Made by a program: the position numbers and the translations under genes
Assembly (NCBI GenBank): GCA_932521035.1
Contig: OW051496.1
Span: 3,348,001-3,412,000, forward strand
DNA length: 64,000 bases
Reading direction: 5' to 3'
Source: Oscheius dolichura
Taxonomy: Eukaryota; Nematoda; Chromadorea; Rhabditida; Rhabditidae
Part shown: positions 48,201 to 58,656 of the stretch, in pieces
Position numbering within the stretch: position 1 is the stretch's first letter
Layout of the letters: each line of letters opens with the position of its first letter
The notes under the pieces: model-generated
Told to the model about the DNA's origin: nothing
What the model saw: the letters and a program-made list of their open reading frames with translations, nothing else
Databases searched by the model: none

Positions 48201-51200
48201 GGCAGGAAACCATTTCCTGGGCGAGGAGTGGAAATTGCTTGGAATGACCGAAAACATCCCTGGAACGGCATTCAACATGGGCCATAACGTCACTTGGCTT
48301 GTCGAGCCGTCCGGAAGAGTCGTCTTGTCTAACGACAGCGCCGTTGGTCCCAGGGGAGCGATGAAAACAGGGCTGGAAGGATGCGAGGTGCTGCTTTTCA
48401 AAAGGATTTCCGTTCCTGGTAGGCTTTGTCGATATCGTTAAAAAATCTACAATATTTAGCCGAGTCAAGACGCGAAGAGTCGGGAATCGAACAAGGAAAT
48501 GCCGAAGAAGTGCAGACTCCAGACCAGACTCCAGGCCAGACTCGTACGACCTTCATGAGAGAAGCAGGAACTCTCTGCTCCGTAGAAGTCCAAAAAGGAG
48601 ACTGGCCCTTCAAAATCAGAGAGATGCTGGGAGGATTAGATCAGCTACGCACAAACGAAGCAGTCCATCGATATTTGAGGGATCAGTCATGTTGTGAGTG
48701 CGACTCGACCTCACAGAAATGCCATCCTGAGCAATGTCTCAACATTGTTCGACTTCTTCAACATCTCTACCCTCATTACGGCGGTATTCGAAGCATTACC
48801 AGAAGATTGTTCGAGTTGCGCAAACATCTCCGCTGGCTCCTCCAATACGAAGATGCGGAGAAAGGTAGAGTGGATTTCTCCAAATATAAAGAGCTCTGTT
48901 CGGCGGACAACCTTTCCTCTGAGATGAAAAAGGTCAAGGCGAAGACTATCCAAAAAATGGCGACTGATGAAGATCATCACACTGAAGAATTTGCCAGGAC
49001 GAAATTCGGAAAACCATTGAAGAATCTTTCCAAGGAGCTGCTCAATACGGAAACAAACGTCTGCGAATGTTGCCGACGTCTCTTCAAAGAGCACTTGGTT
49101 CGTTGTATACATAAAAATACGTTATTTATAAAGTTTAGATTAGAACAGTTCCTGCAGACGACACAAATCTGCTTCAGCACGTGAGGGTCAGAGAAGAAGA
49201 GATCGTGGATTCGGACGAAGAGCACGGTGAAGAGGATGCCCTGATAACAAGTGAAGTGGTCAGAGAAGAGGATATTTTGATTCCAAATGAAGAGATCAGC
49301 CAAGAAGATGCCCTGATTTGTAATGAATGTTGGAATCAGCTGAAAAAGGTGCCTTATCCTCTTTATTTTCTAAATATTTTCATTCAGGGGACTCTTCCCG
49401 ACTTATCCATTCGAAATGGACTTCAACTGGACACTATCCCTCCACAATTGGCAGAATTGACCTGGTTAGAAATGCTTGTCTTGAGGAGGATACGGTCAAT
49501 GATGGTAATATTCCCATTTATTTATTAAATTAAGTCATTTCAGTGTATGCTTACATTACACAACGCCAAGGGTGGGCATTTTGGAGCTCACAGAGGTGTC
49601 AAAGGAACAGTAATGCACATTCCGATGCCGGTCGAGAACACTCTAGAGCATCTTGTGAACAGACTGCCAAGCATGCAAGGAGTTATGATCAGAGTACCTG
49701 TACAGGCCAGCAGTGGCAAGATTAAAGTCCACTTCATTAATAAAGACAAGGTAAGTTAGCACAATAGAAACAGTAAAATTTACACGATTGTTTAGGTCTT
49801 TCGAGCAGCTGAATGGTTGAAAAAAAACAACACTTACTACAAAGATGTTGTTCTATCTACCGAGGCCGAATTGGATCAAGAACTTCGAGAAGCTGGTATT
49901 GAACACCCCGCCGAGGAACAACCAGGTAAACATCCTAAAGTAGACCTAAAAGTATTGTTATGTAGCTGGAAGCGTTGATCATTTTTTAACGTTGGCTGAA
50001 GTGCCGACTACTGTAACAACGGCGACTACCATTGACCCAGAAGCCCCTAAAGGCGATCCGCTGGAGGTAATGATGAACATGAGAAGACTAAAAGGTACTA
50101 ACACCAATAAGTTAACTTGATTTCCTTTACTATTTATAGGAGAAGCCATAAACCACTCGAGAATCATAGATTCCGAAGCCAAAATGTTTCCGGACTTGTT
50201 TCCTCGTGGCAGGGGGCACTTCAGGGCTGAGCGTGCCAACAAAATCAGCATAGTCAGATACATCCACCGGAACTTCCGCTTGGCCGACAGAAGATTCATT
50301 AACGACCAGTACGCGATCATTATGAACGATCTCCAGGTAATTACTGTAGCCGCTATCGCATAAATAACGGTACTTTAGGATTTCAAAACATTAACAGATT
50401 CCATAAACATCAACGCTAAGAAGCTGATGAATGCCGCTGAATTCCGAAAGAAGATGGAATCTAATGAGCTGGATACGGAATTGAATACCATGTTCCGAGC
50501 CTTGAGAAGCCATGCCGATTATTGGAGAGTAAGAAGGGAGGAGCTGAAAACTGTCATGAAGTGAGTTATGAGTCCATTTCAATTTTATTGATACTTGTTC
50601 TTTTTCTATGTCTTATTTCAGGTATCACGGCCCTCCAATCTGGTTTCTTACTCTGAATCCAGCCGAGAATGAATGGGACGAGCTGAGAACGACTTATGTG
50701 AAAGTCTACCAGCACATGGACGTCAGTGCAATGACTACCACCGAGCTGACAGTAATGGACGCCATGCTCTTCGTCCGTCATTTCGCCCAGAGGATTCGGG
50801 CAGTTTACAAGCACATGTTGCTCGGACCGAACGGAGTTCTCGGCAATGGTGTACATTTTTGGAGAAGAATTGAATATCAGCTGAGAGGAGCCCCCCATTG
50901 TCATGGGTTACTTTGGATTTTGGACGCGCCAGTGAAGGGACTCAACAGTCGAGAGGAGATTATTCAGTACGTCGACTCTATAGTCACCACCAGAATCCCG
51001 GAAGCCCTCAAAGAGGCCGAATTAAACCGACTGGTTCTCAAGTTCCAAATGCACGAGTGCATAGAAGCGACTTGCATCGTCAAAAAGAGAATAGGAGGCG
51101 TTATGAAGCAGTGGTGTCGATTTCTCTTCCCATATGAGGTCCAGGCGGAAACGACTGTTGTGGATCCCTCTGAATCAGAAAATCCCCTGCAAAGGTCAAA

Positions 51201-54200
51201 GACTGTGCTACTGAAGAGACCTCCGGGCTCCGAACGAGTGAATGCTTATTCTCCTGTCATCATGCTCGGGTGGAAAGGAAATATGGATTTGCAGTATCTG
51301 GGAGAAACCAGCCTGGCCAATATAGAATATATTACCTCGTACGTTGGCAAAGAGGAGAGCAAAGCTAAAACAGAAGACTTCATTCAATTCCTGGAGAAGA
51401 TGCCAAAATCGGAGGCTTTTAGAATTGCTTTTGTGAGTTGAATTTCATTTCAAATGGTTCATTTGCTTGTTTCTAGCAAACTCTCCGACTTCGACAACTA
51501 GGAATCCCGGAGATATGCGAGCGTCTCTCAGGCCAACATCTCCACGACTGCGATTCGTCAGTAGAGTTTATGTTCACCGATGAGCCAAACAAACGGGTTC
51601 GAGTCTTGAAAAGGTCAGTTAACTAACGATTATTGTCTTAAAATAGAAGACTTTCAGTAGTTCTGAGCTGCAGAAATTGAAACCGGGTGAGCAGACGACA
51701 TGGCCGAATCTATACGACAACCATTACCCGAACAGACCTCCGGCACTTGGCATATTCTCTCTCTTCGTAATATTCACAGCGCTTCGGTAATATATGCCAC
51801 AATAACTACAAATTAAGCTGTTTAGATTCGTTCGAGATCTAAAAGGCAGTGGAAATCAGGCCAATACGATTGAAGACGACAGGGAGAGAGCTGAAGAAGA
51901 CGAGTTGTGCGAAGTGGTAGGGCGATTTTTGGTACTGGGACAAGGAAGACCGTTTAGCAGGTCCGGCTGTATCAGAACAATATGAAGTCTCTGTTCTACA
52001 TGTTCCCCAGAGGCTCCGTATTCCTAATGCTGGAAGGAGGGGGTGGTTTTGTCGCCAGAATAAAGCCCATTTTGGCCAGGATGTTCCTTCCCAATCTAGA
52101 AGAATGCCTTGAAAATGAGGAAAAGGCAGAAGACTATTTTAGACGGTAACTGAATTCTTCTGCCCTAAACACATACACTGTTTAGCCTCCTCTTCATGTT
52201 CAAGCCGTGGAGGGATGAGAAAAAAGATCTTATTGAAAACTTGGGCTCTTACGCCGAGGCTTGGGTGAATTTCTGGGACAACTGCGAATATGTCACCAAA
52301 GACAGTTTACAAATGCTACTGTAAGTCTTTTTCATATTCCTACCAGCCCTGTTATTTTTTAGAGAGCGTACCCAGCAGATGTATGATGCCGCTAAGGAAA
52401 GGAGCCTTGCTTACGCGAAACGAAGGGCTGCCTTGGCCGAAATGAATGTTGAAGAAGTCGCTGCTGACGAGCTAGATGACATCGAAATAATGCCCAGGAC
52501 TGTTGATATTGCTACTACCATGGAAGGTAATTTTTGAAAGTTATAAGGATCAATAAACTTATTAAGAAATGCAACAACTGAACATTGGGCAGAATTCCAT
52601 CTTTGCTGATTTTACTGAAGAGATCGAACTGAGAGCGGCTGCCGAGGAAGAAGGCGTGACCAGACCACCCCGAGATTTCTACGTTAGCGGTTACGGTACG
52701 TCCACAAAACAAGTCGAAATTGATTACTTTTTCTAGCTGGAACTGGCAAATCCAGGCTAATCAACGTGTTCGCCAACTATGTTCATTATCAGTACCGTAT
52801 TGAAGGACAGGAAGGGGTGAAGCCAGCTGTTTTGATCGCGGCTCCTACTGGATTGGCAGCAGTAAATGTTGGTGGAAGCACCTTGCACTCGCTGTTCAGA
52901 CTGGAAGTCGAGCATGCCAAGGTATTACCATTGTTGTAGAGAACAATCGAGGAGATTTTTAGACGGACCCCTACCGAGGACTGAAGCCTCAACAAATTTC
53001 CCAGTTGGGAATACTGTTTAAAAACGTTAAAGTGCTGATCATTGATGAAATTTCGATGGTCAGCAACATTCTTTTGGCGAAACTACATCGACGTCTTCAA
53101 GAAATAAAGAAGAACAGAGAAGGTAACGTAGAAAAATGAGTATTAGGAAGAATTCGTATTTTAGCGTTCGGAGGAGTCTTTTTGGTGGTTTTTGGAGATC
53201 TCTTACAGCTGCCTCCTGTCCGAATATCTCCTCCCTTCTGCGCTATAAATCCGAGACTGGTCCACCAGATCTTCCATTGCATCCCTACAGAACTCAAACT
53301 ATGGGACAAGTTTGAATACAGGTATTACATAGTTTCTTTTTTAAGTATCGTATTCTTAAGAGAATTGACAGAAAATATGCGACAAAAGGAAGACAAGGAC
53401 TATTCGGATGTACTGAACAGGATCCGAATAGGCTCTCCAATCGACGAGGACTATGAGAAGTTGCTGAACCGATGTATCAGTGTCTTAAAAGAAGGAGATC
53501 AATGGACGAAAGGTAAACCAATCTACTGATTTTGATCAGCCAATTAAAGATAAACCAATTCCTCGTCCGATATATCTAGCGGAAGCTGTAGAGTACTTCA
53601 TCGCTCTCAGAGAGAGTACAGAACGACACAACGCCCAACAAACGGATCCCAAACTGAAAAAGTCGGTACCTCTAGCTGCCTTCGCGCGCTCTATCGTTGC
53701 CAAACAATTTAATGAAGCAGTCATTATGGAAGATTGTAAGAACGGAGGACTTGTCAGAATTACGGCCAAGGACACCATTACTACATTTGTTAAGAACAGG
53801 ATGTTAGTTTTTATTTTTACCTTCCCCACGTATCGAATACCTTCAGAGGAAAGCTAAGAAGACCGTTCCAAGTGAGGGGATATCGCCGTCAGGACATCTT
53901 CAAGCCTCAATTGAGAAAGGAACGCCCGACAGAGCTCCCTGACGACCCTAAACGGTGTGGTGGATTATCCCGAACGCTTCTGCTCCGGGAAGGTTGCCGA
54001 GTCATGCTAACGTATTTGCCTATCATTAACTTCATTACTTCTACAATTCCAGCCGTAACATTCTTACCAGCAAAGGACTAGTCAACGGAGCTATGGGAAC
54101 CCTCATCAAAATCGTGGGCTGTGATAGCCCCGAGGGACCATCAGAGCTCTCGATCCAGCTCGAGGGAATGGAGAAAGAAGTAACAATCGAGAAACTTCGT

Positions 54201-57006
54201 GTCCTTTTCAATCCTACTCGTGGAACAAGAGCTGCTCGTTTTCAATTTCCTATAATTAATGCTTCTGCCATGACGATTCACAAGTGTCAAGGAATCAGTT
54301 GCGACGATGTCATTGTGGATCTAACGGATCTCTTCTCAGCAGGACAAGCGTAAGTTTCCAACTTATAGCTCAGTAAAAAATTTTTATTCAGCTACGTTGC
54401 CCTGAGCAGAGCAAGAAACTTGAATGGGGTCCACATCATCAACATGCAGCCATCTTCCATTTTTGCCAGTGTAGCCTGTGTGGAAGAGTACAATAGGCTT
54501 CGAGAGACAATTCGCCTGCCAGCACTGGGAGAAGCGAACAAGCAACCTGATATAGTTAATTGTTTTACGAAGAAGATCGACAAGAATGTTTGGCCTCACA
54601 TTTTCATCAACAACGGACAGTTGATTACGGTAATTATTTGGAATTGCTGGTGAATTCGTGTTATTTAAAGGAAGAATTTGGGATAGCAAATGGCACCGCC
54701 GTAGAAAAGAAACGTGGAAGGAAAAAAGGTGTTCCTAATAAGAAGAAGAAGACTGGCCAGCCTGCACCAAAGAGAAAAATCCTACAGAAAAAGAATAATA
54801 CTACGAACGGAGATTCCATGGCGGCTGTGAGTGATCGTCTTCTAAAATGCCTCAAAAATGATTCAGTATGTTCCCGATTCCTCTACTGCCCTGCATTCTA
54901 CTAATGAAGCCCCTGACGAGATCAATCAGCCAGCCATGACAGTTCCTGGTAAGGTTTTTCATTTGTTCTTTTTAAAATCTCCACTCTTCAGCTGTGCCAA
55001 CAAAAGAAGTAATCAACTGGGAAAATAGAAGAATAACCAGATCGGCAAAACCAGTACCTTTCGGAATGAGAAATCTTAGGAATACTTGCTACGCCAATAG
55101 TGTTGTACAGGCTTCTATAAGGATGTGGAGACCCGAAATAGAACATTATGAGGGAAACGATCCGTATCTCCAAGCATTGAAGGAAATTGTCACTGCGCCT
55201 TATCCTAAAGATGCAAAACCACTTCTATTTTTAAAAGGTGAGAAGCCTCAAACAAGGAACTTTGATCTTTTTCAGATATGCCCCAGAACTACCGAAATGT
55301 TAATATTCAACAGTCAGCAGCTGAACTAATTGGACTACTAATTGACCGTATATCTCCGGAGTTTCAGTTGCAGGTGGCTCACACGAGTTCCCGCTTTGTA
55401 ACATGCCATCTCTGTAAACAGGTAGGGCACTAATTGTGTTAAAAATCTCTATTTCAGCGGCGCCAAACTGGACATCCGGCAATACAGGGCATTTTGACCA
55501 TTTCCGGAGAAAATGATCATTACCGAACCTTCAACGAGTTCGTCCACTCTATTTTGCGTTGCTCGGAACCGACAAAACAACACTGTGAACAGACTAATTG
55601 CCTTGCTAGAAACTGTGACCATGACGAAGAGTTGGCAGTAACCATTCCCCCAACCTGTAGATATCTTCTTATGGAGTTGGGCCTTTTTGCCAATGATCGT
55701 ATAACTGGAATCAGCTACCGAAGAGATCGTACCATCGGGAACCCGAACAGGAGAGAAAAACTCTTTGGTGACTGATACTTAAAATAATGTGATCAAAAAC
55801 ATTTCAGGAACATGGTTCAAACCCGTTGCTGCTATTTGGCACATGGGAGAGACGCCATTTGAGGGGCATTACATGGCCTACATTGAGAACGATGACCATT
55901 GGATTAAGTGTAACGATAGCAGGATTGCTGAAGAAGAGTTTCCTCGAGATATGGAAGGAATTGTTGTCATGGTAATGGAAAGATTGAACGAAGAAGATGC
56001 CGAAATGGCAGAAATGGAAATGCAGAACGGTATTTCTAAAACTTTACTAGAACAATTTCGCGTTTTTCGTGCCTTTTTAAAAAAAAGATCCGATTTTCAG
56101 CTGAAGCAGGCGGTCAAATAGTGGAGGAAATGGTTGACCTGACAAGTTCTCGGGCCCACTCTCCGACTGAAGACCTCCAGCGATCGACAAGCAGTGTGGC
56201 CAAGAAATTGCTGATCGAACGAGGAAACATCGTGGATATGGATGTGGACATAATCGTGAATGCTGCGAACCCCCAGCTGAAGCAAGGAAAAGGAGTGGAT
56301 GGAGCCGTACGGAAGGCATGCGGACTGAAGCTTATCAATGAAGCTACTGACAAGATCAGCCGGAAACTGCCTGGGAACGAGCTGGCTCCGGGACAAGTCG
56401 TTGCCACCGACTCCTTCAACCTCAAGAGATGCAAGAAGATCTTCCACACCGCCGCTCCATACATCCAGCCTGGAAGACAGCCGACAAGACGACAGGAAAA
56501 ACACCTCCGAAGCTGCTATTACAACAGCCTTGCCCTGGCGGATCAAGAAGGCCACAGCAGCATCGCCTTCCCTATCCTAGGAATCGGCCTCTACAACTAC
56601 GACGAGGAAAAAGGGATGAGAACCGCTCTGGAGGCTATCTTCTCATATTTTAAAGAAAATCCGAGCACCAATCTCAACACTGTCAAAATAGTCGCTGTCA
56701 GTGCTAATATCGTCCGGAAAATGCAAACCCTGGCTGGTGGTGTTGGAACACTTTCCTTGGATTAACACTTTCCCTGCGTCAGAGAAGACGAAGAATTCCG
56801 AGCCCCCAGTGCAGCCCGTTCCTGGTATGTAATTCGATTTTTAATAACACCAATATGTTGCAGAGATTGTAAGAGAAGAAGCTGAGTTGGTACAACGGCT
56901 GCCTACGGTAGATGCCCCCCAGGGAGCAGAGATGGATTCTGAGAATATTCGAATGACGAGGTCAAGGAAAAGAAAGCGAGAAGAAGGAAACTGTCGAATT
57001 AACTAG
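42285..57006 (+). CDS. Giant Helitron-type replicase polyprotein with USP-like and macro-like domains
   Basis: Followed exon by exon from ATG at 42285 to TAG at 57004-57006, the frame can be kept continuous through dozens of introns of about 30-60 nt, with no intergenic gap, so I read it as one gene. Order: charged coiled-coil N-terminus; macro-like domain (44.3-45.1 kb); Arg/Glu tandem exon array (45.2-46.1); basic region; first USP-like protease (47.4-48.4); Helitron N-terminal region of DUF6570 type (49.2-49.9); HUH replicase (50.0-51.4); Pif1-type helicase (52.7-54.6); second USP-like protease (55.0-56.0); second macro domain (56.1-56.7); basic tail with RSRKRKR. In Helitrons, Rep cuts and joins single strands and the helicase drives rolling-circle transposition. 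Separate genes or a processed polyprotein remain possible; not every junction was checked. No internal stop was found in the conserved domains. Confidence 0.75.
43440..43820 (+). repeat. Tandem duplication of an exon and its intron in the polyprotein
   Basis: The exon at about 43450-43566 (ETTIPSLHPNNITGTTV) and the next at about 43604-43817 (DETTIPSLSPNDITVPTV) are homologous. Their flanking introns match too (GTATGTTTCTGTAGATCTG against GTATGTTTCTATAGATCTG). A local duplication of one exon-intron unit. Confidence 0.8.
44313..45079 (+). other. First macro-like domain of the polyprotein
   Basis: Reads INVVHGDITRLPTRGGIVVV, then FPILGLERIEEGHALRLAYQ and TITFVAP, the order of a macro domain (first strand, GDIT, siAFP-type strand, final strand). 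The Asn-Ala-Ala-Asn loop that binds ADP-ribose is replaced, so binding may be lost. The call rests on pattern, not alignment. Confidence 0.5.
45230..46067 (+). repeat. 151-bp tandem exon-intron array, about 5.5 units
   Basis: The anchor GATGCGCGTCACTCGAATCC recurs at about 45249, 45399, 45550, 45701, 45852 and 46003. Each unit holds an exon of about 110 nt (ADARHSNPELRVRESEAR) and an intron of about 40 nt (CTgtaggaaattcag ... tttcag) in constant phase 2. Units alternate in two types, giving a 302-bp higher-order period. Exon lengths divisible by three let any number of units be skipped or included without a frameshift. Confidence 0.88.
47448..48420 (+). other. First ubiquitin-specific-protease-like domain
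   Basis: A Cys-box-like segment (RRTDCFLIAALNILNRLPGF, about 47490-47550), then paired cysteines CQSCGC and CCGECG like the USP zinc ribbon, a His-box-like GHNVTWLV (about 48280-48300) and LSNDSAV. The candidate Cys, His and Asp/Asn triad is present, but the usual Asn before Cys is replaced, so activity is uncertain. Confidence 0.55.
49181..49930 (+). other. Helitron N-terminal region (DUF6570-like)
   Basis: CNECWNQLKK, IRNGLQLDTIPPQLAEL and GAHRGVKGTVMHIPMP follow the order seen upstream of the replicase in Helitron proteins (Cys pair, NGL..G.iP..L..L, G.rG.v...P). A run of acidic EEDALI repeats precedes it. Confidence 0.7.
49967..51436 (+). other. HUH replicase domain (Helitron Rep)
   Basis: MFPDLFPRGRGHF, GPPIWFLTLNPAENEW and the metal-binding HUH motif in LRGAPHCHGLLW (50881-50916) are followed by a Tyr pair in IEYITSYVGK (about 51325). 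This is the nuclease that nicks and ligates the transposon strand. All motifs look intact. Confidence 0.9.
52690..54660 (+). other. Pif1-type helicase domain
   Basis: Walker A GYAGTGKS (split by an intron), AAPTGLAA, Walker B LIIDEISMV, FGDLLQLPPV, LTENMRQ, and the C-terminal motifs TIHKCQGIS and YVALSRARN. Every superfamily 1 Pif1 signature is present, so the helicase should be active. Confidence 0.9.
54990..56033 (+). other. Second ubiquitin-specific-protease domain (C19)
   Basis: Cys box FGMRNLRNTCYANSVVQ (catalytic Cys at about 55087), zinc-ribbon cysteines CHLCK and a CEQTNC/CDHD cluster, His box FEGHYMAYI (55858-55884) and IKCNDSRI. The triad is complete, so deubiquitinase activity is plausible. 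Confidence 0.85.
56102..56728 (+). other. Second macro domain
   Basis: IERGNIVDMDVDIIVNAANP with GKGVDGAV, KIFHTAAP, SSIAFPILGIGLYNYDE and a final strand TVKIVAVSA. The ADP-ribose-binding Asn residues and the Gly-rich loop are intact. Likely binds ADP-ribose or reverses ADP-ribosylation. Confidence 0.88.
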
Positions 57007-57098
57007 TACTGTGTTGTTGTATCACTAGTATCATTGTTGTACATAAATCGTATTTTATAAATCGAGACATTCTCCGAATGTCGACAAAAAGGGAACAA

Positions 57099-57947
57099 TC
57101 CGTTTGTTAAAAAGAGGGATCTCAATAAAAAGAGTGATTTGGGAGACTCTACAAAAAGAGAACAATATGGCCTGGTTCAAGGACTGAACAAAAAGAGAAC
57201 AATACTTTTTCGGAAAAAAAAACAAACCCAAATCACTGCTGATATTTCGCGGTACTGCCCATTTTTTCCAGAAAGAGTTTCCAGCGAGCTCTCCAACCCG
57301 GTTCTAGGTAGCAACTGATACAGCACCAAATACGTGGCAGAATAGTAGTACACACATAGGGACAGTCTCGCACTTGTTTGGTTCGGCACGAATTACTATA
57401 AAATTTGGCTTTGGCGCCCTATCTGGCAATTGGAAATTTACTCACAAAAAGCGAGTTTTCTGCGTTTTTGCACTTTCTTTTTGGTTGCATATGATTCGTC
57501 AGTTTATGCTGATCAGTTTGATATACAGAAGCCCCAGAAATTATGGAAAAAACGAAGGAAAATTATTTTTCTAAAATAACAGTAAATCTGCTCTTCGCGT
57601 ACACTTTTGAGTACGAACGAACTTGTGCGAGACTGTCCCTTTAAAAATAGGGAAAAAAGAAGGGCGTGGCCTAGGCGGGGGGTCGGGGGGGCGGCAGCCC
57701 CCCCGCTAGGTGAAAATGGAAAAAAAAGAAGGGTGCGGCTAAGAAGAATCCAGAAATATGGGAAAATGGGAACTCCACCCCCATCCCGCAGAGCGCTAAA
57801 TATCAGCAGTGATTTGGGTTTGTTTTTTTTTCCGAAAAAGTATTGTTCTCTTTTTGTTCAGTCCTTGAACCAGGCCATATTGTTCTCTTTTTGTAGAGTC
57901 TCCCAAATCACTCTTTTTATTGAGATCCCTCTTTTTAACAAACGGAT
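57099..57947. mobile_element. Foldback element with about 150-bp arms
   Basis: CCGTTTGTTAAAAAGAGGGA at 57101 is mirrored at 57926-57945, and the arms stay paired through CAAATCACTGCTGATATTT. The spacer is about 550 bp without a credible gene. It separates the Helitron gene from the Lys-rich gene. Confidence 0.83.
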
Positions 57948-58015
57948 GCATTGTGGCGTGCGTCAATAGAACATTACGGGTTTGATCCCTGCCAACGAAA
58001 AGGGGTTTTTGCTTT
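57946..58015 (+). repeat. tRNA-like remnant
   Basis: GCATTGTGGCGTGCG and GGGTTTGATCCC are spaced like A and B boxes. Stems do not form a full cloverleaf. Confidence 0.4.
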
Positions 58016-58053
58016 TTGGGCCGTCGGATCTCTCTAAATGCTTATTCTTACAG

Positions 58054-58524
58054 GTAGTAGGATACACGATTACCCCTGATGGAAAAACAACTACAATCTT
58101 TACAAATTGTGACCATATGCAAAGCTTGTGGCAGATAAAGCCAGGCGACATCTCGACCTTCACTGATTATCAAAAGTGTGCTAGTATTTTGTGTCTCAAC
58201 GAGGACGGAAGCCGAACGGTCGTGTTTCTTTCGATTTCCTCGGAAAAGAAGCCCGATCAGCAGCTAATGAATCTGAACAGGAGGATCAAACGGATAGTGG
58301 GAAATGACCAGGAGAGGGATTACTTAAAGAAATTTAATGAATGGGCAGATAAGAACGCGGATGGATCTGATAGTTCCTCCTTCAAGAAGAAGGGAGGAGG
58401 GAAGAAGAGTCAACAAGAGAAGACCAAGAGCTCGACACAACGGAAATCACAACAGAAGAAGAGTGGCAAAAACAAGGAAAAGAAGAAAAATAAGGACAAG
58501 AAAAAGAAGTCCAACAAAAGGTAG
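58054..58524 (+). CDS. Lys-rich protein, 3' exon, family not recognised
   Basis: An open segment from a strong acceptor (ATTCTTACAG, 58044-58053) to TAG at 58522. The first 75 codons look globular (VVGYTITPDGKTTTIF, then TVVFLSIS). A helical charged stretch follows (RRIKRIVGNDQERDYLKKF), then a long Lys/Gln/Ser tail (KKKGGGKKSQQEK and similar) resembling nucleolar or RNA-binding tails. The 5' exon was not found; it may lie beyond the foldback element at 57.1-57.9 kb. A poly(A) signal AATAAA lies at 58623. It converges on the nuclear receptor gene, 132 bp between stops. Confidence 0.6.
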   Translation, partial: VVGYTITPDGKTTTIFTNCDHMQSLWQIKPGDISTFTDYQKCASILCLNEDGSRTVVFLSISSEKKPDQQLMNLNRRIKRIVGNDQERDYLKKFNEWADKNADGSDSSSFKKKGGGKKSQQEKTKSSTQRKSQQKKSGKNKEKKKNKDKKKKSNKR

Positions 58525-58656
58525 GCAAGAGGCGACAAAGACTGGCAAGACAGCTTGAACCGCGACGAGTAACACATCACACCTTTTTGTAAAATATATT
58601 CTATGGTACTGTTTTGTACGAGAAATAAAGGACTTTGATCCGATCCAATGTTATTT

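Larger units (their letters stand above)
42285..57100 (+). mobile_element. Autonomous Helitron/Helentron-like element, ends not fixed
   Basis: The replicase and helicase identify a Helitron. I could not place the 5' TC and 3' CTRR ends with confidence. Just after the stop, GACATTC TCC GAATGTC at 57066-57082 forms a 7-bp hairpin, as expected near a Helitron 3' end, but a foldback element starts at 57099 and blurs the border. Domestication without mobility is also possible. Confidence 0.6.

Noticed and set aside
57607-57969. Plus-strand ORF of 120 aa
   Set aside because: Lies across the spacer and arm of a foldback element; Gly/Arg-rich from GC-rich low-complexity DNA.
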